From positions 1-25,396 of the forward strand of contig CAYFUM010000021.1 of assembly GCA_964346475.1 (NCBI GenBank): a stretch of DNA of 25,396 bases. Direction: 5' to 3'. Within the stretch, counting starts at the first letter, position 1. Each line of letters starts with the position of its first letter. This DNA is from DTU036 sp964346475 (GTDB lineage: Bacteria; Bacillota; Clostridia; Peptostreptococcales; Acidaminobacteraceae). Shown here in pieces: positions 1 through 7,610 of the stretch. The notes below the pieces were generated by a model. It saw only the letters and a list, made by a program, of their open reading frames with translations. It made no database searches and was not told where the DNA came from. The position numbers were made by a program, and so were the translations under genes.

Positions 1-64
1 TGGGGTGCCTTATCAATATACCCTAAATGTTTACCTCGGTCAAGGATATATATAGCTTTTATCT

Positions 65-802
65 TTAAAGATTTGTAATAAACTCCGGCCTGCAAACATC
101 AGCTGGTTTTAGCTTATAAATCATGTCTTTTCGCTCAATTACTATCTCTACCCTATCCTTTAAAGAGTCATCTTTAAGGATCTCCTCGAAGAGCCTTCTA
201 TTGGGATTCATTGCAATGGGGTTTCCACTCATTCTCAGCATAGTAATATCCCCGGAAGTGTCACCATAGGCATAGGAGTTTTTTAGATCTATGCCATGGT
301 GGTCTACCAGCTCCTGCATGGCCTTTTCCTTACTGACATAGTCCCACATTGGTAGGACCTCACCTGTAAAGATGTTCTCCTCCATTATATAGGAAGAGGC
401 CCTAAAATCTGTCGCCTTATATTTGTCTGCCATACGGGAAACAAGAAAATCTGGGCTACCAGAAATAAAGAAAATAGCATGTCCCTGCTCCTGGTGCCAC
501 TTGAGTTTCTTTCTTGTATAGACATAGGTCTTTTCCCAGTTCATGTTAATGACTTGCCTTGCTATAAATTCAATTGCCTTCATGTCTATACCCTTAAGGG
601 AGTTCTTAAAGGCTGAAGTGACATCTAAAAGATACATTTCATAGTCACCTCTTCTTATATTCCAGTCAGTAAAATGGTCTCTAACCTCCTGGATATAAAC
701 AGCAGCGTCTATGACTTCATATTTAATAAGCTTCTTAAAGTGCTCAATCAAGAGTGAGTTCCTAAATAAAGTTCCATCTATATCATAAAAAGCTGCCCTC
801 AT
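65..802 (-). CDS. HAD-superfamily subfamily IB phosphatase
   Basis: Predicted soluble HAD phosphohydrolase of 245 residues. Motif I is DIDGT, with nucleophile Asp7 and acid/base Asp9. Motif II is the Ser of ISGSPDF (about Ser114). The motif III lysine is in the SKEKA stretch (about 158-160). Motif IV is YGDTSGD, with Mg-binding Asp181 and Asp185. The helical cap between motifs I and II is typical of subfamily IB (SerB-like, TIGR01490-like), whose members include phosphoserine and other small phosphomonoester phosphatases; the true substrate cannot be read here. The start at 802 has AAAAGGAG (808-815) a few bases upstream. It is divergent from the M42 peptidase gene, and no operon partner is visible. 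The 64 bases after its stop, to the window edge, hold nothing recognisable. Confidence 0.88.
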   Translation of the reverse strand: MRAAFYDIDGTLFRNSLLIEHFKKLIKYEVIDAAVYIQEVRDHFTDWNIRRGDYEMYLLDVTSAFKNSLKGIDMKAIEFIARQVINMNWEKTYVYTRKKLKWHQEQGHAIFFISGSPDFLVSRMADKYKATDFRASSYIMEENIFTGEVLPMWDYVSKEKAMQELVDHHGIDLKNSYAYGDTSGDITMLRMSGNPIAMNPNRRLFEEILKDDSLKDRVEIVIERKDMIYKLKPADVCRPEFITNL

Positions 803-821
803 ATCATCTCCTTTTCAATAG

Positions 822-827
822 ATTATA
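822..827 (-). promoter_or_regulatory. Extended -10 promoter of the HAD phosphatase gene
   Basis: Read on the minus strand, TATAAT is preceded by TG and one base, a perfect extended -10 element. The predicted start of transcription is near 815, giving a very short leader that still contains the ribosome binding site. A -35 box is weak (TTTACC-like at 19 bp). The assignment rests on the -10 match and its position. Confidence 0.5.
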
Positions 828-845
828 CCATTAGAGGCTAAGCTA

Positions 846-854
846 TGGTAAACT
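846..854 (+). promoter_or_regulatory. Possible extended -10 of the M42 peptidase gene
   Basis: TG-G-TAAACT lies about 20 bases upstream of the peptidase start codon and just before its ribosome binding site GGAGG (863-866 region). No good -35 box is seen at 17 bp. It sits back to back with the extended -10 of the divergent gene. This is a weak call. Confidence 0.3.
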
Positions 855-873
855 AATCTAGCGGAGGTAATAA

Positions 874-1890
874 ATGGAAAATATTAAAAAACAGCTGGTA
901 GAACTCCTGGATATCCCCAGCCCTATCGGATATACCAAGGAGGCTATCGACTATCTAAAAAAAGAAGCAGAGAAGACTGGTTTTGAAATCACTAGTCTAA
1001 AAAAAGGTGCTTTTTACCTTACTATTCCTGGTAAAGTAAAGGAAGCAACCCTCTTAAATGCCCACGTTGATACTCTAGGCGCCATGGTAAGGGAGCTTAA
1101 GCCAAACGGCCGCCTCAAGCTAGTGGCCCTGGGCGGTATGCCTTGGGGAGGGGTTGAAGCAGAAAACCTTCTAATCCACACTAAGACTGGCAAGAGCTAT
1201 AGCGGAACCCTGATGCCTGTAAAAAGCAGCGTCCATGTATATGGCAACAAGGTAAGAGAAGAGCTCAGAGAACCAGATACCGTAGAAGTTCGCCTTGATG
1301 AGCTAGTAAAGAGCAGGGAAGATCTCTTGGAACTTGGTATTGATGTAGGTGACTTTGTTAGCTTTGATCCCAGGACCAAGGTCCTGGAAAACGGCTTCAT
1401 TAAAAGCAGATATCTTGATGACAAAAGCTGCTGTGTCCTGCTACTGGCCCTTGCAAATAAACTAAGGGAAGAAAACATCACACCCAGAAAAACCCTCCAT
1501 CTCTTCTTTAGTAATTATGAAGAGCTGGGCCATGGTATCTATGGTGTACCTGAAAATGTAGATGAATCTATAAGCCTTGACATAGGCTGCGTTGGTGAAG
1601 GTCAAACCGCTTCAGAAGACAAGGTAACTATCTTTGCCAAGGATGGTAAAACTCCCTACGACTATGAACTAGTAAAGGAGTTGGTTGATCTAGCTGAAGA
1701 AAACAAGATTCCCTACAACATAGATGTTATAGAAAACTATGCATCAGATACCACAGCCTCCCTGGCCCAGGGCAGGGATATGAGATTTGCCTGCCTAGGC
1801 CCTGGAGTTGAAAGCACCCATCACTATGAAAGAACCCACCAGGAGGCTCTTAAGGCCACCCTGGACCTAATTTATAACTACGTAAAATAA
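874..1890 (+). CDS. M42 family metallo-aminopeptidase
   Basis: Cytoplasmic dinuclear metal aminopeptidase of the M42 family (glutamyl aminopeptidase/deblocking aminopeptidase group), which trims N-terminal residues from peptides and usually forms dodecameric shells. Visible metal and catalytic residues in family order are His64 and Asp66 (NAHVDT), bridging Asp182 (YLDDK), Glu216/Glu217 (YEELGH), Asp236 (SLDIG) and a C-terminal His about 322 (YERTH). The length of 338 residues is normal for the family. The 60-170 segment is the inserted PDZ-like/dimerisation domain position. The start at 874 follows GCGGAGGTAATAA, a good ribosome binding site. It is a single gene on the plus strand ending in a hairpin terminator. 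Substrate preference cannot be assigned. Confidence 0.88.
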   Translation: MENIKKQLVELLDIPSPIGYTKEAIDYLKKEAEKTGFEITSLKKGAFYLTIPGKVKEATLLNAHVDTLGAMVRELKPNGRLKLVALGGMPWGGVEAENLLIHTKTGKSYSGTLMPVKSSVHVYGNKVREELREPDTVEVRLDELVKSREDLLELGIDVGDFVSFDPRTKVLENGFIKSRYLDDKSCCVLLLALANKLREENITPRKTLHLFFSNYEELGHGIYGVPENVDESISLDIGCVGEGQTASEDKVTIFAKDGKTPYDYELVKELVDLAEENKIPYNIDVIENYASDTTASLAQGRDMRFACLGPGVESTHHYERTHQEALKATLDLIYNYVK

Positions 1891-1892
1891 GT

Positions 1893-1917
1893 AAAACCAC
1901 CCCTCTGGGTGGTTTTT
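1893..1917 (+). terminator. Intrinsic terminator, probably bidirectional
   Basis: A 10-bp perfect stem (1893-1902 with 1907-1916), a four-base loop and a T run at 1913-1917, immediately after the M42 peptidase stop. Read on the minus strand the same stem is followed by only a few U residues, so it may also stop the convergent transporter transcript, less efficiently. Confidence 0.85.
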
Positions 1918-1954
1918 AAGTAGTAAGAAAAATCCTTTAATCCTAGCTGACCCT

Positions 1955-3307
1955 CTAAATAAAGAGGAGGGCCAGGGATATGATTATACCTGTATAGAGT
2001 AACACCATAAGACAATAACCCATAATATCCCTGGCGCCTAGACCTGCAACTCCTAGAGCTGGCAGAGCCCAGAAGGGCTGGATCATATTGGTCCAGGCAT
2101 CACCCCAGGAAATAGCCAGGGCAGTCTTGGCAGGGTCAACCCCAAGCTGCATAGATGCAGGCATCATGATAGGGCCTTGAACAGCCCACTGGCCCCCACC
2201 TGAGGGAACAAAGAAATTAACAATTCCCGCACTCCAGAAGGCAAAGAGGGGATAGGTTTTTGGTGTTGATATAGCTACAAACCACTGGGAAATAACCCCA
2301 GCTAGGGAAATACCCGCTTCACTTTGGCCTGTTAAAATACCCATTATACCTGCATAAAAAGGAAACTGTAAAATTACACCGCCAGCTCCCTTAACAGCAT
2401 TATCCACTGCCCTAACATAATTAATTGGAGTTTTATGAAAGGCAATACCTAGAATAAGGAAGATAAAGTTAACTATGTTTAAGCTTAGATCAAAGCCCCT
2501 AGTATAGAAGTGGTAGACCAGGTAGATAAGTCCAAGAAGTGCAATAAAACCTGATAGTAAAACAGAGTTTTCCATAAGCTCTGCAGGAGTTGAGTCCTTG
2601 GTCTTTACAAACTTGACTTCCTCAACCTCCTCTAGGAGTTTAGGATCTACTGTAACCACATCCTCTTTATTGGGATGCATAGCTCTATTTAAAAAGGGCA
2701 AGGTAAGTATAATAAACCAGACAACAATAAGGTTCCAGGGAGAAAATAGAGTTTGAGATACAGGAATAGCTTCAGTAATAAGACCACCAGAGATTGTAGT
2801 TAGCTGAGCAACATCCGAGGCAACCTGAAGGGGAATAGAACCACTAATTCCATTATGCCAAACAACAAAGCCTGAGTAGGCAGAAGCTATAAGAAGTCTA
2901 TAGTCAACTCCCTTGACATTTCTTGCAAGCTCCCTTGCTAAAAGAGCACCGACAATTAGTCCAAAGCCCCAGTTGATCCAGCAGGCAATGGCAGAAACAA
3001 AGGATACAATTAAAATGGCTTGAAGTGGAGTCTTGGCCTTCTTGGCAATATTTCTAAGAAAACCCTTGATTAGACCCGAAGTTGCAAAGGCATTTCCCAA
3101 AACAAGAACCAGTGCCATCTGCATGGAAAATAGTAGCAGACCCCAAACTCCATTCCCCCAGTGGAGAATCATTTGCAGGGGTCCCTGGCCGGTAGTGATG
3201 ATTGCCAGTACAAAGGCGAGGACCGTTAGCATAATACAAAAAATGAATGCATCAGGCAGGAGTCTCTCAACCATCTTTACACTGGCATTTGTCATTTTTT
3301 TAAACAT
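1955..3307 (-). CDS. Short-chain fatty acid transporter, AtoE family
   Basis: Polytopic inner-membrane protein of 450 residues matching the AtoE/SCFA transporter family (PF02667 type) along its whole length. E. coli AtoE is about 440 residues and is linked to uptake of short-chain fatty acids such as acetoacetate/butyrate. Features seen are many hydrophobic segments from about residue 18 on, the conserved SAIACWINWGFGLIVGALLAR region (split here: SAIACWINWGF then GLIVGALLAR, about 105-125), the YSGFVVWHNG region (about 144-153) and a conserved FFVPSGGGQWAVQGP stretch near residue 365. The start has AAAAGGAGG upstream. It stands alone with its own promoter just past the rpsI terminator, so it is not part of the ribosomal operon. 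No atoDAB genes are nearby, so the physiological substrate is inferred only from family. Confidence 0.9.
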   Translation of the reverse strand: MFKKMTNASVKMVERLLPDAFIFCIMLTVLAFVLAIITTGQGPLQMILHWGNGVWGLLLFSMQMALVLVLGNAFATSGLIKGFLRNIAKKAKTPLQAILIVSFVSAIACWINWGFGLIVGALLARELARNVKGVDYRLLIASAYSGFVVWHNGISGSIPLQVASDVAQLTTISGGLITEAIPVSQTLFSPWNLIVVWFIILTLPFLNRAMHPNKEDVVTVDPKLLEEVEEVKFVKTKDSTPAELMENSVLLSGFIALLGLIYLVYHFYTRGFDLSLNIVNFIFLILGIAFHKTPINYVRAVDNAVKGAGGVILQFPFYAGIMGILTGQSEAGISLAGVISQWFVAISTPKTYPLFAFWSAGIVNFFVPSGGGQWAVQGPIMMPASMQLGVDPAKTALAISWGDAWTNMIQPFWALPALGVAGLGARDIMGYCLMVLLYTGIIISLALLFI

Positions 3308-3378
3308 TCCAACCTCCTTTTAAGTCCTATGGAACCTTTAAATATGTAAGTTGCTACTAATCTGCAACAACTACCTTT

Positions 3379-3407
3379 ATTGTAATCCCTTAAAAAAAAC
3401 ATGTCAA
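3379..3407 (-). promoter_or_regulatory. Sigma-A type promoter for the AtoE-family transporter
   Basis: On the minus strand, TTGACA (3402-3407) and TACAAT (3379-3384) are separated by exactly 17 bp, giving a -35 match of 6/6 and a -10 match of 5/6. The predicted transcript starts near 3372 with a leader of about 65 nt before the ribosome binding site. The -35 box lies only 7 bases beyond the U tract of the rpsI terminator. Confidence 0.75.
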
Positions 3408-3414
3408 GACAAAG

Positions 3415-3436
3415 AAAAAAGACCCCGGGGGGTCCT
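3415..3436 (-). terminator. Intrinsic terminator of rplM-rpsI
   Basis: Right after the rpsI stop the minus strand has a GC-rich stem (AGGACCC-type arm against GGGTCTT, loop CCCG) followed by six T residues (plus-strand A run 3415-3420). It ends the rplM-rpsI unit. Confidence 0.85.
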
Positions 3437-3440
3437 TCTC

Positions 3441-3830
3441 TTAACGTTTTGAGAATTGTGGAGATTTCCTAGCTTTCTTAAGGCCGTATTTCTTACGTTC
3501 CTTCATACGAGGATCTCTTGTTAAATAACCTGCACTCTTAAGCTTTGGTTTGTTCTCTTCATCAACATTTACTAGAGCACGGCTAAGTCCGTGGCGAATT
3601 GCACCGGTTTGTCCAGTGAAGCCACCACCGTGTACGTTGACAAATACATCAAAGCTACCCTCAGCACCAACTATTTCTAGTGGTCTTCTGATTTCTTGAA
3701 TTAATATTTCGTGATCGAAATATTCTTCAACAGGTCTTTTATTTACAACAATCTCACCGCTACCGGGTACTAGACGTACACGGGCAACAGATTTTTTCCT
3801 TCTACCAGTTCCTTGAAATTGAACAGCCAT
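3441..3830 (-). CDS. rpsI: 30S ribosomal protein S9
   Basis: S9 (uS9) of the small-subunit head, whose C-terminal tail reaches the P-site tRNA. The 129 residues are the usual length. The N-terminal QFQGTGRRKKSVARVRL, the central GGGFTGQTGAIRHGLSRAL and the basic KKARKSPQFSKR tail are diagnostic. The start is ATG with an AGGA-type site in the 8-base gap after rplM. It is the last gene of the rplM-rpsI pair and is directly followed by a terminator. Confidence 0.98.
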   Translation of the reverse strand: MAVQFQGTGRRKKSVARVRLVPGSGEIVVNKRPVEEYFDHEILIQEIRRPLEIVGAEGSFDVFVNVHGGGFTGQTGAIRHGLSRALVNVDEENKPKLKSAGYLTRDPRMKERKKYGLKKARKSPQFSKR

Positions 3831-3838
3831 CTTTCCTC

Positions 3839-4267
3839 CTATAAATCCAGTGCTTCTGGTTGCTGTGCACTATGGGTATGTTCAGGGCCAGCAAAGACTC
3901 TGAGCTTCTTTAGCATTTGTCTTCCCAGCGAGTTCTTTGGAAGCATACCTTTAACAGCTTGCATCATGACTTTTTCAGGTTGACGGGTGATCATTTCCTG
4001 GAAGTTGCGTTCCTTTAATCCTCCCATATAGCCAGTATGCCATCTATACATCTTGTCCTGGCGCTTGTTTCCAGTTACATGTATCTTTTCAGCATTAACT
4101 ACGATGACATAATCACCGGTATCTACATGGGGTGTATAAATTGGCTTGTGTTTACCTCTTAGGATTTTGGCGATTTCTGAAGCCAATCTACCTAGTGTTT
4201 TACCTTCAGCATCAACTACATACCACTTGCGTTGAACTTCTGCAGGTTTTGCTACAAATGTTTTCAT
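3839..4267 (-). CDS. rplM: 50S ribosomal protein L13
   Basis: L13 (uL13), an early-assembly 23S rRNA binding protein, 142 residues as usual. The signatures are RKWYVVDAEGKTLGRLAS at the N-terminus, GDYVIVVNAEKI, YRWHTGYMGGLKER, MLPKNSLGR and the GPEHTHSAQQPE end. The start at 4267 is preceded by GGGAGGATAAGAA. It has its own promoter overlapping the upstream truA stop and a short leader that could fold over the ribosome binding site, suggesting control independent of the genes upstream. Confidence 0.98.
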   Translation of the reverse strand: MKTFVAKPAEVQRKWYVVDAEGKTLGRLASEIAKILRGKHKPIYTPHVDTGDYVIVVNAEKIHVTGNKRQDKMYRWHTGYMGGLKERNFQEMITRQPEKVMMQAVKGMLPKNSLGRQMLKKLRVFAGPEHTHSAQQPEALDL

Positions 4268-4274
4268 TTCTTAT

Positions 4275-4300
4275 CCTCCCTAGTTTGTGGGGCAGGGAAA
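4275..4300 (-). promoter_or_regulatory. rplM leader hairpin over the ribosome binding site
   Basis: In the predicted 43-nt leader of rplM the U-rich/CCC arm (4293-4300) can pair with the AGGGAGGA segment containing the Shine-Dalgarno (4275-4281). This gives a 5-bp core plus G-U and A-U extensions, with a 12-base loop. L13-dependent leaders are known in Bacillota; whether this is such an element is inference. Confidence 0.35.
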
Positions 4301-4316
4301 ATTGATTACCATGATT

Positions 4317-4345
4317 ATTCTATAGGACAGGCTAGAACCTGTCAA
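4317..4345 (-). promoter_or_regulatory. Sigma-A type promoter for rplM-rpsI
   Basis: On the minus strand, TTGACA (4340-4345) and TAGAAT (4317-4322) are separated by exactly 17 bp. The -35 box contains the TGA stop codon of truA. Transcription would begin near 4310. The spacer holds a dyad (GACAGG, six bases, CCTGTC) covering 4326-4343. Confidence 0.7.
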
Positions 4346-5154
4346 GAAGAAAATCCGAATTTCCCTTTATATTTCGCTCTTATTTCCTTATCCTCTAGAT
4401 CTAAATAATCAGCAAGTTCTTCTTGTGAATAAAAGACCTCTGCCAGAAATAATCCCTCAGCTGGAGCCACCTGTCTTGTTTCTTTCCTATCCCTTTTTAA
4501 AAGAATTTTCTTAGTGGCACTAGGCTGATATTTACCCAGGCCTACATTATTCAAATAGGCCACCATTATTCTCACCATCCTATAGAGAAAGCCATCGCCA
4601 ATAAAGACAAGGTCTAGGCCCTTTGGGGACTCAAGAATTTTAATCTTGTAAATAGTCCTGATGGTGGATTCCTCTTTTTTCCTCCTATTGGAAAAATTAT
4701 AAAAGTCATGGCTGCCTTCAAGATGCCTAGCTGCATATCTCAGGGCTTCAAGGTCCAGCTCTTTTTTTAAATAAAGACTATAGGGTCTGAGAAAAAGATT
4801 ATCCTCATAGCTAATCCTATAGATATAGGATTTAGCTAGAGCGTCATATCTAGGATGCAGATTATCGACTTTAAGATTATTTAACTGAATATCCCTGGGT
4901 AGAAACCTCTTAATTACATAGGCCAGCCTATCAAGCTCCATGATCTTTGGTGCTTCAAAGCTAACCCTTTGGTCTAGGGCGTGAACGCCTGCATCGGTTC
5001 GCCCTGAAGCCTGGATCCTTATCTTCTCCTTAAAGATATAGCTCAGTAAATCCTCGAGATCCCCTTGAACTGTCCTAAGCTCCTCCTGGTACTGATAGCC
5101 ATGGAAGTCTCTCCCATCATAGGCCAGGGACATTAAATAGCTTTGGCTAGCCAT
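4342..5154 (-). CDS. truA: tRNA pseudouridine(38-40) synthase TruA
   Basis: Isomerises uridines 38, 39 and 40 of the tRNA anticodon arm to pseudouridine. The catalytic Asp54 sits in ASGRTDAGVHALDQ. Other family landmarks are AYDGRDFHGYQ at the N-terminus, DALAKSYIYRI (about 102-115), HDFYNFSN and FLYRMVRIMV near residue 190. The length of 270 is slightly long for the family, with a C-terminal charged extension. The start at 5154 has GGAG seven bases upstream and overlaps the ecfT end by 22 bases, so it is translationally linked with ecfT. A later in-frame Met8 is possible but lacks a better site. Confidence 0.96.
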   Translation of the reverse strand: MASQSYLMSLAYDGRDFHGYQYQEELRTVQGDLEDLLSYIFKEKIRIQASGRTDAGVHALDQRVSFEAPKIMELDRLAYVIKRFLPRDIQLNNLKVDNLHPRYDALAKSYIYRISYEDNLFLRPYSLYLKKELDLEALRYAARHLEGSHDFYNFSNRRKKEESTIRTIYKIKILESPKGLDLVFIGDGFLYRMVRIMVAYLNNVGLGKYQPSATKKILLKRDRKETRQVAPAEGLFLAEVFYSQEELADYLDLEDKEIRAKYKGKFGFSS

Positions 5155-5933
5155 AGTATTACTCCAAAAATAAAAAGGAAGGAAATAAAAAAGATATAAT
5201 CTCTTCTTTCATACTTAAGTTCATGGAGCCTGGTTCTTCCCTCCCCTCCATGATAGCACCTGGCCTCCATGGCATCGGCTAGCTCAGCTGCCCTCTGTAT
5301 GGAAGATAAAAAGAGGGGGACAAGGATGGGCACCAAGGCCCTAGCCCTTTTGAAAATATTTCCACTTTCAAAGTCTGCTCCCCTGGCCATTTGTGCCTTC
5401 ATTATCTTATCAGTTTCAGCTGTGAGAGTGGGGATAAAACGCAGGGCTATGCCCATCATCATACTCATTTCGTGGACAGGAAAACCCAGTTTTTTTAGTG
5501 GGGAAAAGATACTCTCCATAGCATAGGTAAGCTTAATGGGACTGGTTGTCAAGGTAAGAAGGGAGCTGCCCATTATCAATAGAAAGAGCCTGCTCATCAT
5601 TAGTAAAGCTACCTTAACCCCTTCTCTAGAAATAGAGATTTTCCAAAAGCCCCATATTCTTTCACCTGGGGTTAAAAAAAGGTTCATTATAAAGGCAAAA
5701 ACCAGGATAAAAAGAATGGGCTTTATGCCCCTTAAAATATAAGCCATAGGCACCCTGGATAGCTTAATAACTAAAAGTAGAGCAAGAAATAGAAGTCCAT
5801 ACTGCAGAGGGCTTTTTAGAAGAAATATCCCAATAATGTAAAAAAAGCTAACTAAAAATTTAGTCCTGGGATCAAGGGAATGCACCAGAGAATCCACTGG
5901 ATAATATTGGCCCAGTGTCATATCCTTAATCAT
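5133..5933 (-). CDS. ecfT: ECF transporter transmembrane protein EcfT
   Basis: Membrane scaffold of the group II energy-coupling factor transporter, linking the two ATPases to interchangeable substrate-binding S components. It has 266 residues and several hydrophobic segments (about 25-57, 66-88, 107-128, 245-265). The two cytoplasmic coupling motifs are visible: ARG at 183-185 (QMARGADF) and ARC at 224-226 (AMEARCYHGGEGRTR). The start overlaps the ecfA2 end by 8 bases, with GGAGGG five bases upstream of the ATG. No S component is encoded in the window, so vitamins or metals handled are set by genes elsewhere. Confidence 0.95.
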   Translation of the reverse strand: MIKDMTLGQYYPVDSLVHSLDPRTKFLVSFFYIIGIFLLKSPLQYGLLFLALLLVIKLSRVPMAYILRGIKPILFILVFAFIMNLFLTPGERIWGFWKISISREGVKVALLMMSRLFLLIMGSSLLTLTTSPIKLTYAMESIFSPLKKLGFPVHEMSMMMGIALRFIPTLTAETDKIMKAQMARGADFESGNIFKRARALVPILVPLFLSSIQRAAELADAMEARCYHGGEGRTRLHELKYERRDYIFFISFLFIFGVILWLAKAI

Positions 5934-6768
5934 CTTTACCCTCCAAAATAACCCTTAAAGCTTCATCTAGCCTGTAGTAATTTCTCTTATACTGGCATCC
6001 CCTTTCCCTTAGCCTAGCAAAAAGTTTGGCAATAACGGGAATATCAAGACCTACTTGAAGCAAGAGTTCTTCTTCTTCAAAAACCTCCTCGGTAGGTTTG
6101 TCCAGAACAAGTTTTCCTTGGGAAAGCACTAAAATCCTATCGGCAACCTTGGATATTTCTTCCATGGAGTGGGAAATAAATATCAGGGTAAGTTTGCCCT
6201 TTAGCACCATAAGTTGATTTAGAAGTTTTTCCCTACCATGGGGATCCAAGCCAGCAGTGGGCTCATCCAGCATAAGAATCCTCGGCTTCATAGCTAAAAC
6301 CCCTGCTATGGCTGCCCTTCTTTTTTCTCCACCACTGAGTTCTAGAGGGGACTTATCCCTATAGCTATCATCAAGGCCAACAAGCTCCATAGCCTCCCCT
6401 ACCCTCTTACCTATCTCATCCTCACTTAAGCCCTGGTTTCTAGGACCAAAGGCAATGTCCTTTTCCACGCTCTCTTCAAAGAGCTGGTACTCTGGATACT
6501 GAAAGACCAGCCCCACCTCCTTGCGTAGTTCAGCCAGGTTTTTAGCTCCCCTGCTGATGGAGGTGCCGGCTACCTCTATAGTGCCACTATCGGGCTTAAG
6601 AAGACCGTTTAGAAGCTGGAGGAGGGTGGACTTTCCACTTCCTGTATGACCAATAATGCCAACAGTCTCACCACTTTTAATTTCAAAACTAATGCCATCG
6701 ATAGCTGTGGTTTCATAGAGGGACTTGGGATTATACACATAGGAAACATTATTTAATCTAATGGACAT
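5926..6768 (-). CDS. ecfA2: ECF transporter ATPase EcfA2
   Basis: Second ABC ATPase of the energy-coupling factor module, forming a heterodimer with EcfA1. In order it has Walker A GHTGSGKST (40-48), Q-loop Gln90 followed by YPEYQLFEE (typical of EcfA2), signature LSGGE (144-148), Walker B ending Asp168-Glu169 and switch His200. The 280 residues include the usual C-terminal extension. The start codon lies inside ecfA1 (16-base overlap), with a modest GAGG site; both frames overlapping suggests coupled translation. Confidence 0.95.
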   Translation of the reverse strand: MSIRLNNVSYVYNPKSLYETTAIDGISFEIKSGETVGIIGHTGSGKSTLLQLLNGLLKPDSGTIEVAGTSISRGAKNLAELRKEVGLVFQYPEYQLFEESVEKDIAFGPRNQGLSEDEIGKRVGEAMELVGLDDSYRDKSPLELSGGEKRRAAIAGVLAMKPRILMLDEPTAGLDPHGREKLLNQLMVLKGKLTLIFISHSMEEISKVADRILVLSQGKLVLDKPTEEVFEEEELLLQVGLDIPVIAKLFARLRERGCQYKRNYYRLDEALRVILEGKDD

Positions 6769-7571
6769 AGCTGCCTCACAAGGTCCTTCTCATCATAGAT
6801 GGGAAAGTTTATATCTCTGCCTGCTTTTTTTAGTTCCATAGCAAGATCAATTATCTCTGGAACTTTTAAATCATAGCTTTTAAGAAGATCCACATGCATA
6901 AATAGCTCCTCGGGCTTCATATCCAGGGCCAATCTTCCACCTTCAAGGACAAGAACCCTGTCTGCACCTAGGACCTCCTCCATAAAGTGGGTTATAAGAA
7001 TAATAGTGATGCCCTGCCTATGAAGCTCCTGGATGGTATTCATAACTTCTTTTCTTCCACTGGGGTCCAGCATGGATGTGGACTCATCAAAGATAATGAC
7101 TCTGGGCTCCATAGCTAGAACACCAGCTATAGCAATCCTCTGTTTTTGACCACCACTGAGCATATGAGGAGGCCTATGCCTATAATCCTCCATGTCCAGG
7201 ATATCCAGCACCCTATCAATCCTACTTGCAATTTCCTCCCTAGGCACCCCAAGGTTTTCTGGGCCAAAGGCTATATCCTCTTCAACCACTGTAGCAATTA
7301 TTTGATTATCTGGGTTTTGGAAGATCATTCCTGCAGTCCTGCGAATATCCAGGATTTTATCCTTATCTTTGGTATTCATCCCTGCTACCAGCATATCGCC
7401 ACTACTAGGAAGATAGAGGGCATTAATAAGCCTGGCCAAGGTTGACTTTCCAGAACCATTATGGCCAATTATAGCTAGAAAACTACCCTCTTCAACTTTA
7501 AAACTGATATTGTCGATGGCGGGCTTAGAACCCTCCTCATAGAAAAAGCTGAGATTTCTACAGTCTATCAT
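6753..7571 (-). CDS. ecfA1: ECF transporter ATPase EcfA1
   Basis: First ABC ATPase of the ECF module. Walker A is GHNGSGKST (36-44), the Q-loop Gln85 lies in QNPDNQIIATVVEEDIAFGPEN (split: QNPDNQ, then EEDIAFGPEN), the signature is LSGGQ (138-142), Walker B ends Asp162-Glu163 and the switch is His195 in THFMEE. The length of 272 is normal. AGGAGATAAGG precedes the ATG. The gene starts 37 bases after rplQ, with a terminator between, so expression probably depends on read-through from the alpha operon or on a promoter not recognised here. Confidence 0.95.
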   Translation of the reverse strand: MIDCRNLSFFYEEGSKPAIDNISFKVEEGSFLAIIGHNGSGKSTLARLINALYLPSSGDMLVAGMNTKDKDKILDIRRTAGMIFQNPDNQIIATVVEEDIAFGPENLGVPREEIASRIDRVLDILDMEDYRHRPPHMLSGGQKQRIAIAGVLAMEPRVIIFDESTSMLDPSGRKEVMNTIQELHRQGITIILITHFMEEVLGADRVLVLEGGRLALDMKPEELFMHVDLLKSYDLKVPEIIDLAMELKKAGRDINFPIYDEKDLVRQLCPLD

Positions 7572-7586
7572 CCTTATCTCCTAGTG

Positions 7587-7610
7587 AAAAAAAGGGACCT
7601 AGTCCCTTTT
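7587..7610 (-). terminator. Intrinsic terminator/attenuator between rplQ and ecfA1
   Basis: A 9-bp stem (7590-7598 with 7602-7610) with a three-base loop, followed on the minus strand by a run of seven T (7587-7593, partly in the stem). The rplQ stop codon (7609-7611) is part of the ascending arm. It marks the end of the alpha operon, with possible read-through into ecfA1. Confidence 0.75.

Noticed and set aside
3350..3368. Hairpin (GTTGC and GCAAC) in the leader of the AtoE-family gene as a riboswitch
   Set aside because: Only a 5-bp stem with a nine-base loop in a 65-nt leader; too little for any known riboswitch class.
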